A stretch of 13,249 bases of DNA from Verrucomicrobiota bacterium (lineage in GTDB: Bacteria > Verrucomicrobiota > Verrucomicrobiia > Limisphaerales > UBA1412), in NCBI GenBank assembly GCA_017557085.1, contig JAFZAR010000372.1, positions 1 through 13,249 of the forward strand, read 5' to 3'. Positions 6,813 through 13,249 of the stretch are shown here, piece by piece. Below the pieces are notes generated by a model. It ran no database searches. It had not been told where the DNA came from and was given only the letters and a program-made list of their open reading frames with translations. The stretch's first letter is position 1. Every line of letters starts with the position of its first letter. Both the position numbers and the translations under genes were made by a program.

Positions 6813-8339
6813 ATGAGAACATTGGTAATTGGAATCGACAGCGGGACACAGTCCACGAAAGCATTAGTTGTAAACGCCAAGACCGGAGAAGTTTTGGCAG
6901 CGGCAAGCGAATCTTATGATCTGATAGGCGGTCTGCCTCCCGGAGCGAAGGAGCAGAACCCGGCCGACTGGATCGCCGCCGTGACCAAGAGCATCCAGCG
7001 GGCAATGAAGGAAGCCGGAGCCAGCGCGTCCGAGGTGAAAGCCATTGGCGTGAGCGGTCAGCAGCATGGTTTTGTGCCATTGGATGCCGCGGGACAGGTG
7101 ATCCGCCCGGCCAAGCTGTGGTGCGATACCTCGACCGCGGAAGAGTGCGAGGCCATCACCCGGGAACTGGGAGGACTGGAAGGTGCTATCAGTGAGCTGG
7201 GCAACGCGGTCCTGCCGGGCTACACCGCCGGCAAGATCCTGTGGCTGAAACGGCATGAGCCGGAGAATTTTAAGCGGCTGAAAACGATCCTTTTGCCGCA
7301 TGATTACATCAACTACTGGCTGACGGGCAACGCCGTCATGGAGTACGGCGACGCCAGCGGCACCGCTCTGCTGAATGTGCGGACGCGTACCTGGAGCCGG
7401 AAGACGCTTGCCGCCATTGACCCGGATCTGGAAGCGAAACTGCCCAAACTGATCTCCAGCGACCAGCCGGCCGGTATCCTGAGCGACGAGGCTGCCCGTA
7501 TCCTGGGTCTGGAAGCGGGGACGCTGGTCAGCGCAGGCGGCGGCGATAACATGATGGGTGCTATCGGTACAGGCAACACAACGGAAGGAGCCATCACGGC
7601 CAGTTTCGGCACCAGCGGAACGATCTATGCCTGCGCGGAGAAGCCGATCGTGGATCCGCAGGGAGAGATCGCGGCGTTCTGCGACAGTACAAATCGCTGG
7701 CTGCCTCTGCTTTGCACAATGAATGTGACAGTCGCCACGGGAATGGTGAGTGATTTCATGAAATGGGACGTGGCCAAGCTGAACCAGGCGGCGGCATCCG
7801 CTCCGGCCGGAAGCGAAGGTGTTCTGTTAGTTCCTTATCTGGAAGGAGAAAGAACGCCCAATGTGCCGGACGGGACGGGCGTTTTCTTTGGGATCAATAC
7901 GAAGACCCTGAAGGAGTCGAACTTAGCCCGCGCGGCCATGGAAGGCGTGACCCTGGGTATGAACTACGGGCTGAGACGGTTAGCCGAGCTGGGAGTCCAG
8001 CCGACACAGATCCGCGCGACCGGCGGCGGCGCCAAGTCCGCGCTCTGGCGGCAAATCATGGCTGATATCTTTAACGCGGAAGTCGTTACGCTGAAAGTCA
8101 GCGAAGGTGCGGCTTACGGCGCGGCACTGCAGGCGCTGTGGTGCCATGAACTGCAGGAGGGTGATGGCATCAGCATCCAGGATCTGTGCAACCAGTTCGT
8201 GACTTTGAACACGAAAGAGACCGCTGTTCCGAACGCGAAAAATGTGGAACTTTACCGCGAAATGCAGGCCCTGCAGGACGAACTTTCGAGGAGTTTGCGG
8301 CCCGCTTTCAAACGTCACAGTCAGCTGACGCGGAACTAA
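6813..8339 (+). CDS. xylB: Xylulokinase (FGGY carbohydrate kinase)
   Basis: A 508-residue cytoplasmic kinase that phosphorylates D-xylulose with ATP to xylulose 5-phosphate for the pentose phosphate pathway. Two actin-like FGGY domains are visible. The first has GIDSGTQSTK (7-16), the sugar-binding VSGQQHGFV (80-88) and LWCDTST (102-108). The catalytic base is Asp245 in AGGGDNMMGAIG, followed by ASFGTSGT (263-270). The second domain has YLEGERTPN, a family hallmark for XylB, and the ATP-site ATGGGAKS and EGAAYGAALQA. Length matches XylB (about 480-510). The ATG at 6813 begins MRTLVIGIDSG at the canonical first strand; GAGAGG lies 9 bases upstream, a weak Shine-Dalgarno. No xylose isomerase, transporter or regulator is in the window. 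A related substrate such as another ketose is possible, but the motif set favours xylulose. Confidence 0.92.
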   Translation: MRTLVIGIDSGTQSTKALVVNAKTGEVLAAASESYDLIGGLPPGAKEQNPADWIAAVTKSIQRAMKEAGASASEVKAIGVSGQQHGFVPLDAAGQVIRPAKLWCDTSTAEECEAITRELGGLEGAISELGNAVLPGYTAGKILWLKRHEPENFKRLKTILLPHDYINYWLTGNAVMEYGDASGTALLNVRTRTWSRKTLAAIDPDLEAKLPKLISSDQPAGILSDEAARILGLEAGTLVSAGGGDNMMGAIGTGNTTEGAITASFGTSGTIYACAEKPIVDPQGEIAAFCDSTNRWLPLLCTMNVTVATGMVSDFMKWDVAKLNQAAASAPAGSEGVLLVPYLEGERTPNVPDGTGVFFGINTKTLKESNLARAAMEGVTLGMNYGLRRLAELGVQPTQIRATGGGAKSALWRQIMADIFNAEVVTLKVSEGAAYGAALQALWCHELQEGDGISIQDLCNQFVTLNTKETAVPNAKNVELYREMQALQDELSRSLRPAFKRHSQLTRN

Positions 8340-8375
8340 CGCCGGCGGCTGTTGTAAACAGCGACAAAATGTCTC

Positions 8376-8404
8376 AGAGACGCTTTTCAGCGTCTCTTTT
8401 CATT
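8376..8404 (+). terminator. Rho-independent terminator of xylB
   Basis: A perfect 8-bp stem, AGAGACGC (8376-8383) with GCGTCTCT (8390-8397), has the 6-base loop TTTTCA and is followed by a T-rich tail. It lies 37 bases after the xylB stop and insulates it from gyrB. Confidence 0.85.
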
Positions 8405-8415
8405 TTCAAGGAGTT

Positions 8416-8466
8416 ATGAAGATTTTTCGTGTTCAGAAAAAGCGAACTCCGCGGAGTGAAAAATAA
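8416..8466 (+). CDS. Possible 16-codon leader ORF upstream of gyrB
   Basis: AAGGAG (8408-8413) sits 2 bases before ATG 8416, which opens a 16-codon frame, MKIFRVQKKRTPRSEK, ending TAA at 8464-8466. The peptide is strongly basic (7 Lys/Arg). The spacing from AAGGAG to ATG is shorter than ideal, no dedicated promoter is evident, and the frame lies just after the xylB terminator and before the gyrB promoter. It could be chance. It is listed because the ribosome-binding sequence is the best in the window and because the palindrome at 8446-8457 is inside it. Confidence 0.2.
   Translation: MKIFRVQKKRTPRSEK
8446..8457. promoter_or_regulatory. 12-bp perfect palindrome upstream of the gyrB promoter
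   Basis: ACTCCGCGGAGT is a perfect inverted repeat with no spacer, 33 bases before the gyrB -35. This is the form of a dimeric regulator site. A second CGGAG at 8484-8488 could compete in RNA pairing. No bound protein is known. Confidence 0.3.
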
Positions 8467-8489
8467 AGCGATTTTTTTCGTTTCGGAGC

Positions 8490-8517
8490 TTGTAAAATAA
8501 GGCATTTTTGGTAGAAT
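8490..8517 (+). promoter_or_regulatory. Promoter for gyrBA with extended -10
   Basis: TTGTAA (8490-8495), a 16-base spacer and TAGAAT (8512-8517) form the promoter; the -10 is preceded by TGG (8509-8511), an extended -10. The start would be near 8524, leaving only about 13 nt before the gyrB ATG. Confidence 0.55.
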
Positions 8518-8536
8518 TGTTCGTCTTTTTAGAGAG

Positions 8537-11080
8537 ATGGACAAGGACTCAGATTTAACGAACAACAGTCAGCCGTCCGCTCCCAATTTCAACCCTGCCG
8601 GAAGCGAGAAATATGACGCTTCCAAGATTGATAAATTGGAGGGTTTGGAGGCTGTTCGCAAGCGCCCAGGAATGTACATTGGCGACCCGGATGAACACGG
8701 TCTGCATCATTGTGTGTTTGAGGTGCTGGATAACTCGATCGACGAGCATTTGGCCGGCTTCTGCAAGCAGGTCGTAGTCACGATCCATGTGGACGGCTCG
8801 ATTTCGATCAAAGATGATGGACGCGGTATCCCGGTAGATATACATCCCAAGTTCAAGATCCCTGCGGTGGAGTTGGTTTTGACGAATCTCCATGCCGGCG
8901 GCAAGTTTGGCCAGGGAGCTTATAAGTATTCCGGCGGTCTGCATGGTGTGGGTGCGAAGTGTGTGAACGCGCTTTCCGAGTGGTTCAAGGTGGAGGTATA
9001 TCGCGACGGCAAAGTGTATTACATGGCTTTTGCCCGCGGCAAGACGACTCAGAAGTTGGAGGTGATTGGCCGTTCCAAGACGACCGGTACGAATATCACG
9101 TTCCTGCCTGATCCGGAAATCTTTACCATTACCACCGAGTTCAAATTCGAGATACTGGCCCGCCGTCTGCGCGAGCTGGCTTTCCTGAATCCCGGCATCG
9201 AGATCATCCTGAAGGATGAACGGGAAGAGGATAAACAGGAGAAGTTCTTCTACAAGAACGGTATCGAGGAATTTGTGCGCCAGCTGGGCAAAGGAAAGAA
9301 CGTGGTCAACACGGATCCCATCGTATTGAGCGCGCAGAAGGACGAGGTCTTTGTGGACTGTGTCATCCAGTACAATGACAGCTACAATGATCAGATCCTC
9401 TGCTTTGCCAATTCCATCCCCAATCCCGACGGCGGAACGCACCTGACCGGTTTCCGCTCGGCGCTGACCCGCGCCATCAATCAGTACGGGAAGAATAACG
9501 ACCTCTTTAAGAAGGATAAAGATACCTCGGTTTCGGGCGATGACGTCCGCGAGGGTATCGTTTGCGTGCTTTCGGTGAAGCTGCCGAACCCACGCTTTGA
9601 ATCCCAGACCAAGGTCAAGCTGGTCAATACGGAAATAGACGGCATCGTTTCCTCCATCGTTTATGAAGGACTGATGGCGTACTTCGACCGCTCTCCGCAG
9701 TTGGCCAAACGGATCATCGAGAAGGCTCTGATGGCCGCCCGTGCCCGTGAGGCCGCGCGCAAGGCCCGTGAAGCGGTCCGCAAGACGGCTCTGACCGGCG
9801 GTGGTCTGCCGGGCAAGCTGGCCGACTGTTCCGACCGTGATCCGGTCAATACCGAGCTTTATATCGTCGAGGGTGACTCTGCAGGCGGCTCTGCCAAGCA
9901 GGGACGCGACCGCCGTTATCAGGCGATCCTGCCCATCCGAGGCAAGTTCCTGAATGTGGAAAAGGCGCGTCTGGACAAGGTGCTTCAAAACGCGGAGATC
10001 CGCACGATGATCACTGCGGTGGGTACCGGCATTGGCACCGGTGAAGGCGAGGGCGCTTTCAACCTGGAGCGTCTGCGTTATCACAAGATCGTGATCATGA
10101 CAGATGCCGATGTGGACGGTTCGCACATCCGCACCCTGCTGCTGACGTTCTTCTACCGGCAGATGCCGGAGCTGGTCAAGCGCGGTCATATCTATATCGC
10201 GCAGCCGCCGCTGTATCAGATCGTCCGCAAGAAACGTGTGGAATACGTGGAAGATGACACTCAAATGAACAAGATCCTGATCCAGCTGGGCGTGGAAGAA
10301 GTCTCTCTGAAGAATATGGCCGATGGACGGGTATTTACCAGCAAGCAGCTGGACGAGATCCTGGAGCTGCTGACCTCGCTGGACAAGTACGCGCAGGCAC
10401 TGCGCCGTCACGGCGGCAATTTCACGGATTACGTGGAAAGGATAGACCCCAAGACGCATGAGCTGCCGAAGCACTTTGTGAAGGTGCGCGACGGCAATGA
10501 CGAGTTTGTGTATTACTTCCGCAATTCGGATGAACTGATGAAGTTCTCGGAAGAGAATCCGGATCTGGGTCTCTTTGGCAAGGAAGAACAGGATACGGCC
10601 GCCGAGACGAACGGCACCAATGGTGCCAAGAAAGACAAGAACGGCAATACCCGCCGCGCGACGTATGTGGAGCTGCATGAGCACGCTTCCATTTCCGATC
10701 TGCTGAAGAAACTGGCCCGCAAGGGACTTTCCATTGATCACTATTCGGCGCAGGATCATCCGCTCTTTGAGCTGACCGAGGGCGAAGGCGTGAAGGCCGT
10801 CACACGCAAGCCGTATTCCATCCCGGAGATTCTGGAAGGAGTCAAGGAAGTGGGCAAGCGCGGCATCCAGATCAAACGATTCAAAGGTCTGGGTGAAATG
10901 AACGCGAAGGAGCTTTTTGAAACGACGATGAACCCGGCCAACCGCAAGTTCCTGCGGGTGGAGGTCTCCGACGTGGTGGAAGCCGAGGAAATGTTTACGA
11001 AGCTGATGGGCGAAGAGGTGGAGCCCCGCCGTCAGTTCATTCAAGACAACGCACTTAACGTAAGAAATTTGGATATCTAA
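8537..11080 (+). CDS. gyrB: DNA gyrase subunit B
   Basis: A complete 847-residue ATPase subunit of the A2B2 topoisomerase that introduces negative supercoils. The GHKL ATP site shows Glu62 and Asn66 in EVLDNSIDE, DDGRGIP (93-99) and GLHGVGA (134-140). The TOPRIM domain has EGDSAGGSAKQG beginning at Glu445, then LPIRGKFLNVEKAR and the metal motif DADVDG (523-528). The C-terminal RFKGLGEMN and EPRRQFIQDNAL tail match GyrB rather than ParE. Length and layout fit the long form with an insert after TOPRIM, as in Gram-negative GyrB. Within that insert a polar linker (around 685-705, rich in Asn, Thr, Gly and Lys) breaks the sequence. The first 25 residues are a Ser/Asn/Pro-rich extension not seen in E. 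coli GyrB. The ATG at 8537 is preceded only by AGAGAG with no spacing. It is followed 7 bases later by gyrA. Confidence 0.97.
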   Translation: MDKDSDLTNNSQPSAPNFNPAGSEKYDASKIDKLEGLEAVRKRPGMYIGDPDEHGLHHCVFEVLDNSIDEHLAGFCKQVVVTIHVDGSISIKDDGRGIPVDIHPKFKIPAVELVLTNLHAGGKFGQGAYKYSGGLHGVGAKCVNALSEWFKVEVYRDGKVYYMAFARGKTTQKLEVIGRSKTTGTNITFLPDPEIFTITTEFKFEILARRLRELAFLNPGIEIILKDEREEDKQEKFFYKNGIEEFVRQLGKGKNVVNTDPIVLSAQKDEVFVDCVIQYNDSYNDQILCFANSIPNPDGGTHLTGFRSALTRAINQYGKNNDLFKKDKDTSVSGDDVREGIVCVLSVKLPNPRFESQTKVKLVNTEIDGIVSSIVYEGLMAYFDRSPQLAKRIIEKALMAARAREAARKAREAVRKTALTGGGLPGKLADCSDRDPVNTELYIVEGDSAGGSAKQGRDRRYQAILPIRGKFLNVEKARLDKVLQNAEIRTMITAVGTGIGTGEGEGAFNLERLRYHKIVIMTDADVDGSHIRTLLLTFFYRQMPELVKRGHIYIAQPPLYQIVRKKRVEYVEDDTQMNKILIQLGVEEVSLKNMADGRVFTSKQLDEILELLTSLDKYAQALRRHGGNFTDYVERIDPKTHELPKHFVKVRDGNDEFVYYFRNSDELMKFSEENPDLGLFGKEEQDTAAETNGTNGAKKDKNGNTRRATYVELHEHASISDLLKKLARKGLSIDHYSAQDHPLFELTEGEGVKAVTRKPYSIPEILEGVKEVGKRGIQIKRFKGLGEMNAKELFETTMNPANRKFLRVEVSDVVEAEEMFTKLMGEEVEPRRQFIQDNALNVRNLDI

Positions 11081-11087
11081 CTAGACT

Positions 11088-13249
11088 ATGGCAGATGATA
11101 AAACTCCCCGTGATGACGCGGCGCCCTTGATGGGCGGAGGTTCTGTATTTTCCGCGGGGGAAAAGATCGCAAAAATCAATGTGGCCGATGAGATCAAGAA
11201 CTCGTTTCTGGATTACTCGATGTCGGTCATCATTTCCCGCGCGCTTCCGGATGTGCGGGATGGATTGAAACCTTCACAGCGGCGCATCCTCTATGCGATG
11301 CACGAGCTGAACCTGTACCCCGGACACAAGCATTACAAGTGCGCTAAGATCTGCGGTGACACCAGTGGTAACTATCATCCCCACGGTGAGCAGGTCATTT
11401 ATCCGACACTGGTCCACATGGCGCAGTCCTGGTCCATGCAGGAGCCGCTGGTAGATGGTCAGGGCAACTTCGGTTCGGTGGAAGGTGATCCTCCGGCCGC
11501 CATGCGTTATACGGAAGCACGTCTCACGGCGTTGGGCGGCATTCTGATGAACGACATGGACAAGGATACCGTGGACTTCATGCCGAACTACGATGAACGT
11601 CTGACGGAGCCGACGGTCTTCCCGTCCGCGTTCCCGAATCTCATTGTCAACGGCGGCACCGGTATCGCGGTAGGTATGGCCACGAATCTGGCTCCGCATA
11701 ATCTGGGCGAGACGGTGGACGCTATCTGCGCGCTGATAGATGATCCGGATCTGGAACCGCTGGACCTGCTGAAGTACATCAAGGGTCCTGATTTCCCGAC
11801 CGGGTGCATGATCTGCGGTTCCGAAGGGATCAAGAATTACTTCCAGACCGGACGTGGCACGGTCAAAGTGCGTGGCAAGGTCGGTGTGGAACAGCTCAAG
11901 GGCAACCGCGAGCAGATCATCATTTCTGAGATCCCTTACGGTGTGAACCGCGCGGTGCTGGTGGAACGCATCGCCGAGCTGGTCAATGAAAAGACGCTGA
12001 CGGACATCACGGCCATCCGCGATGAATCCGACGAGAACACCCGTGTGGTGGTGGAGCTCAAGCGTGACGCGATCCCTAAAGTCGTCATCAACAATCTTTA
12101 TAAATACACTCAGCTGGAAACGACATTCAGCGTGAACTCGCTGGCGATCGATCACGGCCGTCCAAAGGTTTTGAACATGAAAGAGCTGATGGAGTGCTTC
12201 ATCGAGCATCGCCGCGAGGTCGTCATCCGCCGCACCCGCTATCTGCTGCGCAAGGCAGAGGAGCGTGCCGAGATTTTGGAAGGCTACCTGATCGCTCTGG
12301 ATAATCTGGACGAGTTCATCCGCATCATCCGCGAGTCGGCCAACCGTGAGGAAGCCCGCGTCAAACTGCTGGCTTTTGAGTTCACACGCGCGGCTGTGGA
12401 GAAGCTCGGCATCCTGATCCGCAGTGAAGCGCGTCTGGTGGACGGACGTTACTGCTTCAGTCTGGTACAGGCAAACGCGATCCTCGATCTGCGACTCTAT
12501 CAGCTGACCGGTCTGGAACGCGAGAAGGTCCGTGCCGAGTATGACGCGCTGATCGAGACGATCAAGGACCTGATGGATATCCTGGCCAAGGAATCCCGCA
12601 TCATGGGCATCATCAAGCAGGAACTCCGTTCACTGCGCGAGAAGTACGGCAAACCGCGCCGGACGATGCTGGTGGCCGATGCGGGCGAGATGGCTATCGA
12701 GGATCTGATCGCCAATGAAGGCGTAATCATTACCATGACACACAAGGGACTGATCAAGCGCACCAATGTCAGCTCGTACCGCTCGCAGCGGCGCGGCGGC
12801 AAGGGTGTCATTGGCATGAGCACCCGCAATACGGCGCTGGATGATGACGCGGACTTTATCGAGCGTCTCTTCACGGCCAGCACGCATGACTATCTGCTGT
12901 TCTTTACGAATACAGGCCGTGTTTACAGCGAGCGTGTGCATGAGATCCCGGATATGGGCCGTGCCGCCAAGGGCCGCAGTATCGCCAATCTTTTGGAGCT
13001 GCAGTCCAATGAGAAGATCGCGGCACTGATCCGCATCACCTCCGAGACGATCAACGGTCAGGATACGACCTGGGAGCAGGACAATTGCCTGTTCTTTGCC
13101 ACTCAGAACGGCACGGTCAAACAGACGGAATTGCGTCAGTTTGCCAATATCCGCAAGGGCGGCATCATCGCTATCAATATCGAGGATGGCGATACGCTGA
13201 TAGACGTGAAGTTCACGACCCACGGCAATGACGTGGTGCTGATCACGAA
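11088..13249 (+). CDS. gyrA: DNA gyrase subunit A, 3' end outside the window
   Basis: The first 720 codons of GyrA, the DNA-breaking subunit; perhaps 100-150 residues of the C-terminal domain are missing. After a polar 25-residue extension come INVADEIKNSFLDYSMSVII, PSQRR and the winged-helix region. The catalytic tyrosine is Tyr141 in AAMRYTEARL, and GIAVGMATN marks the residue that wedges DNA. The GyrA box QRRGGKG (567-573) is present at the start of the C-terminal beta-pinwheel, separating gyrase from topoisomerase IV. In the quinolone region, HPHG is followed by EQVIYP, so the E. coli Ser83 and Asp87 equivalents are Gln102 and Pro106. The ATG at 11088 is 7 bases after the gyrB stop with no Shine-Dalgarno, so translation probably depends on coupling to gyrB. 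Confidence 0.97.
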   Translation, partial: MADDKTPRDDAAPLMGGGSVFSAGEKIAKINVADEIKNSFLDYSMSVIISRALPDVRDGLKPSQRRILYAMHELNLYPGHKHYKCAKICGDTSGNYHPHGEQVIYPTLVHMAQSWSMQEPLVDGQGNFGSVEGDPPAAMRYTEARLTALGGILMNDMDKDTVDFMPNYDERLTEPTVFPSAFPNLIVNGGTGIAVGMATNLAPHNLGETVDAICALIDDPDLEPLDLLKYIKGPDFPTGCMICGSEGIKNYFQTGRGTVKVRGKVGVEQLKGNREQIIISEIPYGVNRAVLVERIAELVNEKTLTDITAIRDESDENTRVVVELKRDAIPKVVINNLYKYTQLETTFSVNSLAIDHGRPKVLNMKELMECFIEHRREVVIRRTRYLLRKAEERAEILEGYLIALDNLDEFIRIIRESANREEARVKLLAFEFTRAAVEKLGILIRSEARLVDGRYCFSLVQANAILDLRLYQLTGLEREKVRAEYDALIETIKDLMDILAKESRIMGIIKQELRSLREKYGKPRRTMLVADAGEMAIEDLIANEGVIITMTHKGLIKRTNVSSYRSQRRGGKGVIGMSTRNTALDDDADFIERLFTASTHDYLLFFTNTGRVYSERVHEIPDMGRAAKGRSIANLLELQSNEKIAALIRITSETINGQDTTWEQDNCLFFATQNGTVKQTELRQFANIRKGGIIAINIEDGDTLIDVKFTTHGNDVVLIT

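Noticed and set aside
8555..11044. 829-codon open frame on the minus strand opposite gyrB
   Set aside because: It mirrors gyrB almost exactly, is rich in His, Gln, Leu and Arg with no domain sense, and arises from the codon pattern of the real gene. gyrB itself is certain.
11274..12209. 311-codon frame opposite gyrA
   Set aside because: Composition is a typical antisense artefact, without motifs or its own start signal; gyrA on the other strand is unmistakable.
1..13249. CRISPR, toxin-antitoxin, prophage, transposon or tRNA genes
   Set aside because: No repeat-spacer pattern, no recombinase or transposase, and no cloverleaf was seen; the gaps between genes are all under 200 bases.

Overview
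The window looks like a chromosomal stretch from a bacterium of the PVC superphylum, most plausibly a gut- or rumen-type Lentisphaerota, Kiritimatiellota or Verrucomicrobiota. This placement is inference. It rests on the style of GyrA and GyrB, on a secreted beta-helix protein of the carbohydrate-active type, on an HGSNAT/DUF5009-type membrane acyltransferase, and on a familiar-looking intergenic repeat. Coding sequence fills almost the whole window. No tRNA, rRNA, CRISPR array, transposase or prophage gene was seen, and no gene looks broken. The right-hand gene, gyrA, is cut by the window edge.

Layout, left to right. On the minus strand, 3-1966 holds a coupled pair, a TIM-barrel sugar-phosphate isomerase/epimerase-like gene followed by an integral-membrane flippase-like (LPG_synthase_TM/UPF0104) gene, overlapping by 4 bases. 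Diverging from it is a TatD-family metal-dependent hydrolase (2119-2937). Its promoter leads directly into a GC hairpin and T-run that touch the start codon. A short convergent gap (2938-3053) carries an interspersed-repeat-like element. On the minus strand, 6682 down to 3054 is a probable three-gene operon: a secreted parallel beta-helix protein, a DUF5009/HGSNAT-like multi-pass acyltransferase, and a small unrecognised membrane protein. Diverging from that operon is a xylulokinase (xylB, 6813-8339) with a good promoter and a strong intrinsic terminator. A 197-base gap then holds a palindrome, a possible 16-codon ORF and the gyrB promoter. gyrB (8537-11080) and gyrA (11088 to the edge) form a tight operon.

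How the genes fit together. The beta-helix protein, the acyltransferase and xylB suggest a glycan-using lifestyle: extracellular polysaccharide attack, an envelope acyl transfer or acetylation step, and pentose entry into the pentose phosphate pathway. This is inferred from families and neighbourhood only. gyrBA is housekeeping, and its usual neighbours dnaA, dnaN and recF are not in view.

I did not find a convincing new multi-gene system. The observations most worth a second look are the QRDR of GyrA (Gln and Pro at the two quinolone-bridge positions), the hairpin/U-tract leader of tatD, the repeat between the convergent genes, the beta-helix/acyltransferase/small membrane protein operon, and the short leaders with poor Shine-Dalgarno sequences at most starts.
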